From the NCBI GenBank assembly GCA_905221605.1, contig CAJNDS010000449.1, forward strand, positions 107,501 to 137,621: a stretch of 30,121 nucleotides of DNA, read 5' to 3'. Shown here piece by piece: positions 19,301 through 29,208 of this stretch (position 1 is its first letter; the number at the start of each line of letters is the position of its first letter). Source of the stretch: Symbiodinium natans (taxonomy: Eukaryota > Sar > Dinophyceae > Suessiales > Symbiodiniaceae). The notes beneath the pieces are model-generated. The model saw only the letters and a program-made list of their open reading frames with translations. It searched no databases and was not told the origin of the DNA. Position numbers and translations under genes: made by a program.

Positions 19301-20674
19301 ATGGCTCATGTACCTTAATAGGACTTCGTGTAGTGTAGCTGAGGTAATCATAGGTTCTGTGACCCCCCCTAATTTTAGGGTTCATGTTTTCCCCGAGGTT
19401 CTCCCACTGGTCTCGTTTCCCCCCTGGTGCTGAGTCGACCCTGCCGTTGGAGATCTGCGACTCGAACTGGCTCTGGATGCAACCTAGACCCGGGAGTAAC
19501 CTAGGAATAAAAGGGCGCCCTTTTTTGGTTTAAAGGGGCTTATAAGGGGAACCCCCAACACAAAAACAAAAAGGAAAAACCTCGCAACCTGTGGGGGCCC
19601 TACATCATTCCTTAAAGGGTAGATAATGGGGCCCTCCTTCCCTCATCCCCTACCAAGAACCAGGGGGCCTGTGGCAAGCAAGGATCCTGCGACGGTCTCC
19701 CCCTTCACCAGGCGGTCCGGGTGAAAATGGATGGCAACCCGTGCCTGGGTCGTCAGCACACCTTGGGGAAAAGAACCCTAAAAGGGTTGAGGGCTCATAC
19801 GACCTTAATAGTATGGTTCATATTGCCCTTAATAGTAATTAGAGTAGTACAGGGTCGTCAGCACACCTTGGGGAAATGAACCCTAAAAGGGCTTATGGTT
19901 TCATATTACACCTTAATTGTAATTGTGGTAGTATCCTACAAGGGTTTAGGGTTCATACTACCTTTATAGTAAGTTATAGTAGTATAGCTTTATGGTTCAT
20001 ATTGCCCTTTCTAGGAATTAGAGTAGTATAGGGTCGTCAGCACACCTTGGGGACGACATGAACCCTAAAAGGGTTTAGGGTTCATATTACCTGAATAGTA
20101 ATTATGGTAGTATGGCTTTATGGTTCATATTGCCCTTACTAGTAATTACAGTAGTATAGGGTCGTCAGCACACCTTGGGGATGAAATGAACCCTAAAAGG
20201 GTTTATGGTTTCATACTACCTTAATAGTAATTCTAGTAGTATGGCTTTGTGGTTCATATTGCCCTTACTAGTAATTATAGTAGTAGAGGGTAATATGACC
20301 CCAATGGTTCATTTGGTCACCAAGGCACGAGTCAGCTTCTCCAGAGTGTCCGTTGGCAGATCACTCATCTCCTGGGTTCGTCAGTAACCTAGGAGAAAAA
20401 GGGCACCCTTTTTGGCATATAGGGGTTTAAATCGGGTAAGGACCCAATAAAAAGGGAATAAGGGTACGACTGGGCATCCTAGTCTCAAATATCTCCATCA
20501 ACGTCTCCCTGGCACGCTGTAGCCGCGGCTCTGCCACCTCGTGCACATGTTTGATCGCGACCTCTGCAGGAGTGGCTCTGCACGGTTCGGACATGGCCGA
20601 CCCTCTGCGCACTCTCGTGAAGGGCTCAAGAACTGACGCTTGCGAGCCAGAGGAACCGGGCAACGACTGCAACG
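16399..20674 (-). CDS. DUF3626-family protein, at least 12 exons
   Basis: Exons on the minus strand: 20674-20487 (first ATG 20594), 20371-20329, 19761-19669, 19483-19402, 19273-19148, 19034-18900, 18668-18546, 17954-17868, 17513-17451, 17155-17006, 16837-16694, 16617-16399 (stop TGA). Joined pieces match DUF3626 in order: RVAIHFHPDRL, SQFESQISNG, GGKRDQWENALFGQAY, RPKYGALFLLG, PRFGSCYFVL, RATFCYGDSH, YIEAQVHGQVDLARDVDALV, DPSFKDTPVG, HWHAG, DFRGPRMPTLA. The domain's activity is unknown. Phases agree at all joins except those around 18668-18546. Donors are GT (five, counting the unpaired one after 18900), GC (one) and GA (four). Nearly every intron is an introner or a telomere-like array. The last exon, Lys/Arg-rich, lies beyond the family domain. 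I am confident of the family and of most borders. Confidence 0.85.
16618..16693 (-). repeat. 76-nt intron made almost entirely of telomere-like repeat
   Basis: On the minus strand the donor is GCG|GTTTAGGG and the intron runs through about nine TTTAGGG units, ending CCCACCCAG. It joins exons 16837-16694 and 16617-16399 of the DUF3626 gene in phase 0. Confidence 0.8.
16837..17002. mobile_element. Introner, family 3 (CCTTGGGG ends)
   Basis: Ends CCTTGGGGA and TCCCCAAGG. It contains a 53-bp tandem repeat (16854 and 16907, ATTGGGATC(A/G)TATACCC). It forms the intron 17005-16838 with GA-AG borders and GAA at both sides. Confidence 0.8.
17163..17448. mobile_element. Introner, family 3, with 11-bp target duplication and internal telomere-like array
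   Basis: TCCTTGAATGA flanks it at 17154-17164 and 17449-17459. The copies supply AAG|GA at both splice sites, so splicing restores one copy (protein DPSFK|DTPVG). A degenerate CCCTAAA array (17225-17430) fills the middle, beginning at the element's own GAACCCTAAA. Confidence 0.85.
17513..17863. mobile_element. Introner, family 3
   Basis: CCTTGGGGACGAAAGGAACC at the left, GGTTCATATTTGGTCCCCAAG at the right, AT-rich TAGTAGTA interior. It forms the GT-AG intron 17867-17514 joining YIEAQ to VHGQVD. Confidence 0.8.
18078..18547. repeat. Largest telomere-like array, about 470 bp
   Basis: Mixture of CCCCTAAA octamers and CCCTAAA heptamers with CCCTAAAT variants. On the minus strand it begins at the donor TCGG|GTTTAGGG of the exon ending 18546. 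Confidence 0.9.
19035..19147 (-). repeat. Intron with telomere-like repeat and GTCAC at both ends
   Basis: The donor CT|GTCACTAGG and acceptor CCCAG|GTCACC share GTCAC, like a target duplication. The interior carries CCCTAAACCCTCAACCCTAA. Confidence 0.75.
19273..19398. mobile_element. Introner, family 3
   Basis: CCTTGGCAATGGAGC ... GTTCATGTTTTCCCCGAGG. It forms the GA-AG intron 19401-19274, with GAA at both borders. Removal gives RDQWE|NALFG, the DUF3626 sequence. Confidence 0.8.
19484..19668. mobile_element. Intron holding a family 2 element
   Basis: GC-AG intron (minus). It contains ACCTAGACCCGGGAGTAACC and AAAGGGCGCCCTTTTTTGG, the family 2 signature, plus extra GGGGCCC-rich sequence. Confidence 0.7.
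19761..20325. mobile_element. Compound family 3 introner with four internal start copies
   Basis: CACACCTTGGGG followed by GAACCCTAAAAGGG occurs at 19761, 19866, 20045 and 20173. AATAGTAATT(A/C)TAGTAGTAT blocks alternate between them. The right end is TTTGGTCACCAAGG. It forms the GT-AG intron 20328-19762, with GTG at both borders. It looks like one introner expanded by internal duplication. Confidence 0.8.
20371..20487. mobile_element. Introner, family 2
   Basis: CCTGGGTTCGTCAGTAACCTAG ... GGTACGACTGGGCATCCTAG. It forms the GA-AG intron 20486-20372, with GAGA at both borders, joining MEIF to EMSDLP. Confidence 0.8.
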
Positions 20675-20689
20675 CTCAGGGTTGTGGTT

Positions 20690-22110
20690 GCTGATCCCGA
20701 GATGCTAGATATACTAGTTCATGGTTGGGATAGTATTGAGAATTTAAATTCCTAGTCCTTATTGAGTTTTAGTACCCTTAAAAATGTAGCATGTTACCCC
20801 ACTATTGACAAAGTATAGGTCACCCTCAACCGTAGTGACCCTAAACCCTAAAAACCCTAATAAACCCCCAAAAAAAACCCTGAATCAGGCTGCAGGGACC
20901 CCTTCGATTGGTTGCCGGGTTTGTCAGAGCACGTAAGCTCAAAGCACCGAAGTTCTACTGGGGGGGGGGGGGGGGGCGGGGGTTCGTTCAGAAAATGGGA
21001 TTGTACTGTTTTTGTTGTTGCTTTTTTGGGGGGTTCTAGCGAGTCCAACGGCAGACTGGGATTTTGGCTATGTCCTGAATTGAAGTCTATGTTTTTGGGG
21101 AGTGTACATAGCGGCTTTGTTGTCTTGGGAAATGTTCAAAGGGGGCAAGAGTAATGGGGTCGAGGGTTGCAGGGTGTAGGCTTCGGGGAGAACCACAGGC
21201 CTCTCAAAGCCAAAACCAACTCGCGCTTGGCAGAGTTTCCTACTTCTTGAAGGTTCACGGGTACTTATAACCCCAGTGATTAAATCTACTGATCACCTAC
21301 TTAGGGGACGCGGGGGGGCTCCTAAGTACTGCTATATAATTGGGGCTCTAGGTGCTCATGGGCTCTCTGTGACACCCGACGGCGTTTGTCTGTTCTTCAG
21401 TCAGCTTAAAGGCTCCGTGACTCTGTGAAGATCGCGGCTGTCTGAGAGCTGAGTTCTAGGATAGTGAACCCGACGACCGTAAATCCTAGAGCCTCAACCC
21501 TGGAAACCGGAACACCCAACCTCAACAGACCCTTCTGAAGGCCCTAGGCCCCGAAAGCCATCCTTCTCCCATCCGAAAGAGCAGACAGCCGCGTCTCACA
21601 AGGATGTGAAGAAATCTGATGTAGCTACTGGGCCTTGACGGAGGCCTTGGAAATACAGCGCCAACCCTGATTAGACTTGTAATCCTATCCTTCTGAACTC
21701 CTACGCCCTGATGACTATCGACCTTCTCGCCAAAACACCTCAGTCTGTTAGTCAGCTCATGAAAGGAATTCAACTATCGGCCGGTGCGGATTCGCTTCCG
21801 CATCTTGCGCATGACCTCGGCTCTTTGTGGGCAAGATCATGGGTTGTGCCAAATTTGAAGCCCCTGAACCCTAAACTTCATACACCCTGAAACCTAAACC
21901 CTAAACCCTGAACCCTAAACTTCATCTACGCGCACGCCCTGAACCCTACAATTCACTTCTCAAACCCCAAGACCCTTGCACCCTGAACCCAAAAATACGA
22001 ACCCCAAAACTTCGGAAGCCCTAAGCTTCCTCCACCCTATTCCCTCAAGCCTGAACCCTCAACAACAATGCAAAACCAATGCTACAAGTGGGACAAATAT
22101 GCAGAGGTAT
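20690..22110. other. Sparse region with possible exon fragments
   Basis: No complete gene seen. 20895-20962 (minus) reads ELRCFELTCSDKPGNQSKGS after a C17 tract ending AG (20963-20981), which could act as an acceptor. 21773-21522 (minus) is open for 83 codons and continuous upstream except for one TAG, but matches nothing I know. 21246-21372 is a family 5 foldback element (left end GAAGGTTCACGGGTA). The rest is unique or degenerate CCCTGAA/CCCTAAA sequence. Confidence 0.4.
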
Positions 22111-22607
22111 GTGTATACATGTATACATATATATATATATGTTTTCTGCATATATATATATATATACATACATCGGTAGAACTACATATATGGTCAGGTC
22201 TCAACAAATAAGGTCACTTTTTGGGGTACCCTGAAGAATAGGTGTATAGCTATTGGATTAGATATAAACTCAGCTATGTTCTTCTAACCCTGCGTATCGC
22301 TACCCTAACCCTAACTCTAATCCTGGACCCGAAGCCGCAGAAGGGACATGGTTTGAGAGTTCTATGCTTTGGGCTGGCTTAGATGCTCAAAACCCTGAAC
22401 CCGGATAACCCTACTATTATTCCTAATCACCCTAGTTCACTCTAATAACCGTAAAGCCTTACCCTAAACCCTAAACCCTAAACCCCAAACCCTAAACCCT
22501 AAACCCTAAATGTAAGCCGAGCCCCCCGACCAGACCCCGCGGGCGACATCCTCGATTCGCCGGCTTCGGAATTCGGGCCATGGGAGAACGGTTGGCGCCT
22601 GGGCTGG

Positions 22608-22960
22608 GGGTTTAGGGGTTTAGGGGTTTACGGGTTTAGGGGTTTAGGGTTTAGTGTTTAGGGGTTTAGGGGTTTAGGGGTTTACGGGTTTAGGGGTTTA
22701 GGGGTTTAGGGGCTTCAGGGCTTATGAGGTTTAGGGGGTTAGGGGTTTAGCCGTTTAGGGCTTCTGGTTTACGAGTTTGGGGGGTTTAGGGTTTGTGCAA
22801 ATGGGTCTGGGGTTAAGGGTTTAGTTTAGGGCTTTGGGCTGGCGACTTGGGGGTTTGCAATTGGGGGGGGTAAATTAAGGCTTCGGGCTTGGACCCAGGA
22901 TTTTGGGGTTTAGGGTTGAGGGTTTAGGGTTTAGGGTTTAGGGTTTGCAATTGGGGGGTA
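22608..22960. repeat. TTTAGGGG/TTTAGGG array
   Basis: Octamer TTTAGGGG units (22608-22700) grade into TTTAGGG. TTTGCAATTGGGGGG(G)TAAATTAAGG occurs twice (22854 and 22946). Confidence 0.8.
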
Positions 22961-23111
22961 AATTAAGGGTTCGGGTTTAGAGAACCTAACTCTGAGTTAC
23001 GGGGTTACGTTCCCTGACTGCAGGGAATAGAGGCGACCACGGCCGATAGTTTTCATGACCCAACGCCTCCGTCTGCGCACCCTACCCAAAGGGAACCCCC
23101 TGACTTTACTC

Positions 23112-23272
23112 ACTGTAGTTAAGGGGCTTGTATTGGGATGTTCCCCCTTTTACAAGCAATCCTTAATAGGGACAATAAAAGGTGTACTACAATACCTATT
23201 AAGGACTGTTAGTATATGGGGACCACCCATTGGCTTATAACCTAAATTAGGATCCTTATAACCCAGTTTGGG
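23112..23272. mobile_element. Foldback element (2539-type) with another element nested inside
   Basis: CTGTAGTTAAGGGGCTT and GCTTATAACCTAAATTAGG with GATCCTTATAACCCAGTTT match the reverse complement of 2573-2636. Between them, 23130-23232 (GTATTGGGATGTTCCCCC ... GGGGACCACCCATTG) is a family 6 element, with GCTT on both sides as a likely target duplication. Confidence 0.7.
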
Positions 23273-23567
23273 AACCCCAAAAGAATGAAAAACAAAATAT
23301 TCCCTACATCACCCTTAATAAGGAATGTGATTTCTTATTTTCGGGGATTCCTGAGCAATTGGTAGATATAACTCTACTCATAAACTCCTTGTAGACTCTA
23401 GGGGTCGTGCGATGGTCCCATATGGTATGATCCAATACCTCCTTTCAAGGGTTCTGAAGCATGACCCCTCGGGCTTGATGGGGGAAATAAGGGGTGTATA
23501 CGGGGTCCCCTTTAAAGGGTCCATATTAAGGGGCCATGTAACTACCCTTAACATAGACGTGGAAACC

Positions 23568-23693
23568 ACCTAAACCCTAAAACCCTAAAACCCTAAACCC
23601 TAAACCCTAACACTTAACCCTAAACCCTAAACCCTAAACCCTAAACCCTACACCCTACACCCTAAACCCAAAACCCTAAACCCTAACCCTGTT
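23568..23693. repeat. CCCTAAA array
   Basis: CCCTAAA with CCCTAAAA and CCCTACA variants. Confidence 0.85.
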
Positions 23694-23703
23694 TGGCCCC
23701 TAA

Positions 23704-24479
23704 GCCGCGAACATTCGATCACTGCTTCGTCGCTGTGCGTAGTCTCGCCTGCCAGTGGCTGCTCGGTCCGGTTTAGGGTCTAGGGCTTCGGGTTGGGATG
23801 TTCCCCCTTATACTAACAGTCCTTAGTAGGGATTATAGTACCCCCTACTATAATCCCTAGTAAGGACTGTAGTATAAGGGGGAACATGTCAAGTTTAGGG
23901 TTTAGACAGTGCAGGTTCAGGGTGGGGCAAATACCTAAGTTAGAGCCCTCAACAAAGGATCCAGGCTCATCACCCCAAATCCGCAAATTTCTCGGAGCCC
24001 TGTTCACTCACTGAACCCGAAGCTGAGCCCCGAAGCCCTAAGCCACCCTAATCCCCAAAACCTTGAACCGCAAGACCAGACCAGGGCCCGCAAGGGTTTA
24101 GGGTTTAGGGTTTAGGGTTTAGGGTTTAGGGTTTAGGGTTTAGGGTTTAGGGTTTAGGGTTTAGGGCAAGTCATTGACTAGATGACGTGTTTCTCTCTCG
24201 CACACACCTTATCCCACGCCGCGGTCTGCGATTCGCAATCGGACCGGCAGATGTTCAGGAACAAACGTTACACCTAAACCCTAAACCCTAAGCGCTAAAC
24301 CCTAAACCCCTAAACCCTAGGTACTTTCCCAATCCGATGATTCATGACAACGGACTGCTGATTGTCCATAGTTAGTCGACGTCTCACTAGTCATGAAAGT
24401 CAGCGTTGGATGTCGCAAGAACTGCAACTTGCCCTGATACCACTGAAAGCTCCGGGAAGCCTGTGGGCTTTCTGGGAGC
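23704..24479 (-). CDS. Group of coding-like exons, unrecognised
   Basis: Four minus-strand islands with good splice signals: 24479-24388 (APRKPTGFPELSVVSGQVAV..., donor TA|GTGAGAC), 24273-24218 (VTFVPEHLPVRLRIADRG, acceptor TTTAG at the end of a CCCTAAA run), about 24002-23939 (APRNLRIWGDEPGSFVEGSN, donor TTAG|GTATTTG) and 23758-23704 (PLAGETTHSDEAVIECSR). The phases as drawn do not all match, so exons or borders are missing. A TTTAGGG array (24094-24167) and a family 6 element lie in the introns. No family assigned. Confidence 0.4.
23798..23887. mobile_element. Near-perfect 90-bp palindrome (family 6)
   Basis: ATGTTCCCCCTTATACTAAC at the left is mirrored by GTAGTATAAGGGGGAACAT at the right, and CCTTAGTAGGGATTATAG by CTATAATCCCTAGTAAGG. 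The loop is only a few bases. Confidence 0.8.
24094..24167. repeat. Perfect TTTAGGG array
   Basis: Ten uninterrupted heptamers between two coding-like islands. Confidence 0.9.
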
Positions 24480-24586
24480 CTGCATTCCCCTAAACCCCTA
24501 AACCCTAAACCCAAAAACGTTTGAAAGCATGCGCTTGAAGTGAGCATATTTCCCTAAGCCCTGAAAGGAAAAAGAATAGGAGGGCG

Positions 24587-24684
24587 CTTGAAGGTTCACG
24601 GGTAGCTAGAAGTACCCTGCTTAAGGATATAACTACAGTTATCCTACTCTTAGCCCTGCTTCTGCCTACCCATGAACCTCCAAG
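24587..24684. mobile_element. Foldback element, family 5
   Basis: CTTGAAGGTTCACGGGTA and TACCCATGAACCTCCAAG form 18-bp imperfect terminal inverted repeats. Both ends offer AG|GT- and CCAAG-type splice motifs, as in the introners. Confidence 0.7.
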
Positions 24685-25114
24685 TAAGCCCCTCTACAGC
24701 CAAGAACAGCACCTTGACATTGACTCAAGATCTCTCTCCGCCCACTGCAAACCCGCAACAAATCCCGCACCCCCAAGCACAACACCCTGAACCCGAAACC
24801 CTACCCTACACCCTAAACCCTAGACCCTAAACCCTAAACCCTAAACCCTGAACCCTAAACCCTAAACTAAGTGAGGGGTCGCTTCCGTCGAGCGACAGAC
24901 CCCGAACGCTCGGCCGAGGGCCTTACAGCCCGAGCGCCCAAGCGAAAAAGAGAAACGGAAAGGTGAGGGTTAAGCCTCACCGTCTGTCCTGGACAGGCCA
25001 ACGGACATCGGCCTTTTTTACGACAACGTCAGTACTCGGGTAAGGGATGGCCGGCACCCAGACCACCTTTAGCGTAGCTAAAGTATAACCCCAAATCGTA
25101 CAGGGTTTTGGATT

Positions 25115-25480
25115 CAGGGTTTGTCGGGCCCCCCCCGCCCGGGGGCCCCCTGGTCCCTGGTAGCTGGATTCCTGGACCAGGAGGCTGGCGAGGGGTCCAG
25201 GCAGGCTGGTTGCTGCCCCGCCCCCCGGGCCAAGCGCCCCTCTTCGGGCCAACGGCCGCCCCCCAAGCCAAGCGGCCCCCGCAGCCAGGCAAGGGACACC
25301 TTGGCAAGGGCCCCCGCCCGGGCCAAGGGGCCCCCCCCCCAAGGGCCCCCCCTCCAAGGCCCCAGAGCCAAGGGCCGGGGTCAAGGGCCCCCTTACGATG
25401 CCTGACCAACCTCCAATCCAGGACCGTGCCAAGACCCCCGAACCAGGGCTCGGCTCAGGGCCTAGGAAGCCCCCAAGAGG
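25115..25480. other. GC-rich low-complexity block
   Basis: CCCGGGCCAAG/GGCCCCC-rich imperfect repeats, open in nearly every frame (Pro/Gly/Ala-rich translations). I read this as repeat, not gene. Confidence 0.6.
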
Positions 25481-25519
25481 CGCCAAGAGCCACCAAAAGG
25501 CTTCAAAAGCTTCAAAAGG

Positions 25520-26345
25520 CAAACTAAAAGAAAGGGGACCACAAGATTTGTCCGTGTCCACAATGAAAAATGCGATTTTTGAATATTGAAAACATTGTTT
25601 TTAGGCACCCCTGCCCGCAATGAAAAATGTTCTTTTTTAGTATTGAAATCGATGGCTCCCCCTAAATCAGCAAGGACCTCTACGGGCCCACGTGCCGAAG
25701 GCCCGAAAAGGACCGAGGCTACCCCGAACCCCAGCCTAAACCGACACCGCAAAACTTTACGACGGGCTTCAAGCAAATAAGGGCCTCTACGGGCCCTAAC
25801 GTGCCCGAAAAGGGCCGAGGCTACCCCGAACCCCAGCTTGAACCCTGACACCGCAAAACCCTACGAAGGCCTTCAAGCAAATAAGGGCTCGCAAATAGGG
25901 CTCTACGGGCCCTAACTTGCCGAAGGCCCGAAAAGGGCCGAGGCTACCCCGAACCCGAGCTTAAACCCTAGCGATTGAAAGACTCATTGGCGAAAAATTC
26001 ATTCATAGGTTCCCTGACCTTTAAATGAATAAAGCCTCTACGGCCCCTGACACGCCGAAGGTCCGAACAAGGCCCCGAGAGACCCCGAGAGCCACCAAAA
26101 TACTTCAAAAGGCTTCAAAAGGCCCCCTAAAAGAAGGGGACCCCAGGATGCCCGTACCCGCAATGAAAAATGCGATTTTTTGGCAGTGAAATCGATGCTT
26201 AATTGAGGCCCTTAAAGAAGGGGAATCCAGGAGCAGACACAAAGGGTTTCCCTGACCTTCAAATAAATAAGGGCCTCTACGGGCCCTGACACGCCGGAGG
26301 CCCGAAAAGGGCCGAGGCTACCCCCAACCCCAGCTAAAACCCTAA
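25520..26345. repeat. Mosaic repeat, five copies of a roughly 90-bp unit
   Basis: CCTCTACGGGCCC(T) ... CCGAAAAGGGCCGAGGCTAC recurs near 25677, 25787, 25889, 26030 and 26268. A second unit, GCAATGAAAAATGCGATTTTT, recurs near 25560, 25616 and 26159. Spacing is irregular, so it is a shuffled mosaic rather than a clean tandem array. Confidence 0.75.
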
Positions 26346-26519
26346 CAGCGCAACTTTAAAAACATCAAAGCAAGCATCAGAGCACAAGAAAGTAAATTCC
26401 ATAAACCCTAACCCCAATAGAGTATAGTTTGGGTGGCCGGGGTGGGTTGACGGGCAACGTGAGCGCGCGGCCCGGGGTGTTTCACACCCGAGCGCGCGCC
26501 CTCCCCTGACACACCCTGT

Positions 26520-27060
26520 ACCCTAAACCCTAAACCCTGAACCCTAAACCCTAAACCCCAAACCCTAGAAACCCTCAACCCTAGAGCCCCCAAAGGTAGG
26601 CCCTAAACCCTAGACCCTAAACCCTAAACCCGAAACCGTAAACCCTAGAGCCCCAAGGAGGCCTTTCTCCACGACGGCGCTTGGCACCTCGCGGATCCAC
26701 GCAAGCAGCACGGGCCTGGCTCGTTTAGGGTTTAGGGTTTAGGGTTTAGGGTTTAGGGTTTAGGGTTTAGGGTTTAGGGTTTAGGGTTTAGGGTTTAGGG
26801 TTTGGGGTTTAGGGTTTGGGGTTTAGGGTTTGGGGTTTGGGTTTAGGGTTTATTATAGGGTTTAGGGTTTTATTATAGGGTTTAGGGTTTATTATCGCGT
26901 TGACGGATTAGGGTTTATTTAGGGTTTATAGGGTTTAGGGCTTATTAAAGGGTTTAGGGCTTAGCATAATTAGGGTGAATTATAGGTTTCATTCTCGGGA
27001 TTCATATATAGGGTTTATTATAGGGTTTATAGGGCTTCTTATAGGGTTTGTAGGCCCCTA
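26520..27060. repeat. Opposed telomere-like arrays
   Basis: A CCCTAAA run (26520-26650) faces a TTTAGGG run (26723-26960) across a coding-like island (26651-26722) that is open on both strands (for example PVLLAWIREVPSAVVEK on minus). The right part degrades into TTTATTATAGGG. Confidence 0.75.
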
Positions 27061-27529
27061 AACACTGACACCCAAACCCAAAAAACCCAAAGCCTAGACC
27101 CTAAACCCTAAGCACCAGACCCCGAATGCTAAGCGCTGAGCCCCTTCGTGCCTGCATGACAGAACGTGAGGACTGACGGAGTACAGCGTCTTGGGCTCGG
27201 CCTTTGGTGGTTTGGGGGTTCGGGGTTTAGGGTTTAGGGTTTAGGGTTTAGGGCGGAGGGTTTAAGGTAGGGTGTTTTATGGCATTCAAGGGCTTAGATG
27301 CTAAAATGTTCTTCGGGCCTCTGCAGTTTGTGGCGCGTCTTAGGTGTGGAGGTTTCGGGGTTTCTGGCTGGGTTTGGGGCCTTCCCTTAAGGGGGTCTTA
27401 GGGCCCAGAAAGAATACTTGGGCCTTGAGGCCCCTTAGGGCTTGAGGCCCCAGGTTTGTCAAAGGCAACCGTCAAAACGCCTAGACCACCAGACCCATAA
27501 ACCGTAAGCCCAAACCCCTGCATGCGCCT

Positions 27530-27713
27530 CAGTAGCCATATTATGGTGAGTTGTTAAAATTCTGGTCCTTTTTTGGGTACCGTAAATAAGAGGGGACACT
27601 AATCTAGAGAAATCACCATACTATCACAAGGACACCCTTTCTTGGGTTGGCTGCTTTAAACGGGGAAGCAAGAACCAAAAAAAGTTGTCAAAGGGTACCA
27701 CTGGGCTACCAAG
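27530..27713. mobile_element. Introner-like element, family 1, with nested 75-bp element
   Basis: Left AGTAGCCATATTA and right GGGTACCACTGGGCTACCAAG are family 1. At 27544-27618 a segment with ends TGGTGA/TCACCA is inserted, bordered by TA on each side (27542-27543 and 27619-27620). Confidence 0.75.
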
Positions 27714-28104
27714 CCCCCTTTCCCGCGGTGTCTGGACCCGAAGCACACCCGACAGCCCATCGAGGGCCCGAGATTCTGACATCTTGCCGCTGTGAATCTT
27801 TGCCCAAAGTTCCGACTTTCCAAAGTCTCCTTTGAACTGGTTTTGGAGGGGTCATTATGGTATAGGTACAAGGGGACCATAAGGGAATACCGTTAGTAGT
27901 TCTTCTGACCCTGCAACTGAAATCGTTAAAACGCGTTAGGGTTGCGGGTACGGAAGAGTACAGTACACCGCTCAAGATTTGATTGTATGATTGGCATTCG
28001 GACGGCATGATATTCAGGAACCTCGCACAAAATTCAGGAAATATGAACCCTGAAATACTGCAGTCAAGCAGCCAGTGCAGGATTGAGATGCTGGAATGGC
28101 GCAC
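27713..28104 (-). CDS. Probable exon(s) abutting an introner, unrecognised
   Basis: Open on the minus strand for 130 codons up to the family 1 element. The downstream part (KPVQRRLWKVGTLGKDSQRQ, DVRISGPRWAVGCASGPDT) looks coding by composition and ends GGGGCTTG|GTAGCCC at the element edge, or GGG|GC with GCG after the element's TGAG. The upstream part, Cys/Phe-rich, may not be coding, and no ATG lies at its start. Confidence 0.35.
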
Positions 28105-28194
28105 TGGTGGGCAGGGAAGGCCAAGAAGTCAAGAACGCCTTGATGACATGGAGTAGGGTTTATATTTCTTGTAATTATCCCCAAAAGGACACCC

Positions 28195-28236
28195 AAAATA
28201 TATATATATATATATATAGATATATATATATATATA
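28195..28236. repeat. (TA)n microsatellite
   Basis: Alternating TA with single GA interruptions. Similar tracts occur at 4628, 13425 and 22118. Confidence 0.9.
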
Positions 28237-28480
28237 TACACACTCACCAATATTGAAAAGGAACCTTCTATACACTCACCAAAAACAGTAATGTGGGACC
28301 TGCTTTAATGTGGGGGGCCCCCCCCCCCCCCCCCCCCCCTGAACAGTCGGGGCGTGGATTGGGTCCTGAATAAAGGGCTCCGGTGGTTTATATGATTTTA
28401 ATAGGGAGGAGTTTAGATAGATTTAAAAGGAATCCATATGAATCTAAAAGGGATGAGCTTATATATGACTCGAAATTAAT

Positions 28481-28607
<127 letters not shown>

Positions 28608-28867
28608 CGTAGAGAGCCCTGCCCTTAGATGCCTTTACTAAGCTCATCCCTTCCTTCGCCTGCCATCCTCAGAGCTTTTCTGTGCTTCCAGCAGCCCCTC
28701 GCATTCCCGCCTGAGCTCCTGCCTGAGTTCGTCTCAGCCATGACCCTTTGGCTGCACTCAGAAGGGGGGGGGGGGGTCGTTCAGTGCGAGTTGAGGTTGG
28801 CAAGTCTCAGAACATGTGGCCCTGTAGCCCCAACCGACTTAGAGCCCAGATCAAGTAGCAGCCTGAG

Positions 28868-28950
28868 CCCCTAAACCTTAAACCTTAAACCCTAAACCCT
28901 AAACCCTAAATCCTAAACCCTAATTAAACCCTAATTAAACCCTAAACCTA
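28868..28950. repeat. Telomere-like array inside the CTNAG-rich segment
   Basis: CCTTAAA, CCCTAAA and CCCTAATTAAA units. CTNAG-rich sequence lies on both sides, as if the array was inserted into one continuous unit. Confidence 0.75.
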
Positions 28951-29208
28951 GTGGCTTTGCATCTCAGGAAGACTCAGACGAAGATGGCCGTCTTCCTGAG
29001 CTTTGCCCTCCTCAGTGGGCTCAGCTTGGCCAGCTGCTGGGCTGCATTTAGCTTCAGTGAGGGCTTGCATTTAGGCACTGAGACAGGAGTGAGTGCTTGC
29101 ATCTAGGACTCAGACAGAGCTTGAGCATGAGGAACTTGTTTTTCTTCAGAGCACTTTTGGTTCTCAGCATCCCCAGCAGCAAGCCTCTGAGCAAGTACAT
29201 TCTGAGCC

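Noticed and set aside
24977-25561. Pro/Gly-rich ORFs in several frames
   Set aside because: GC-rich low-complexity repeat, open in most frames, with no domain or splice logic.
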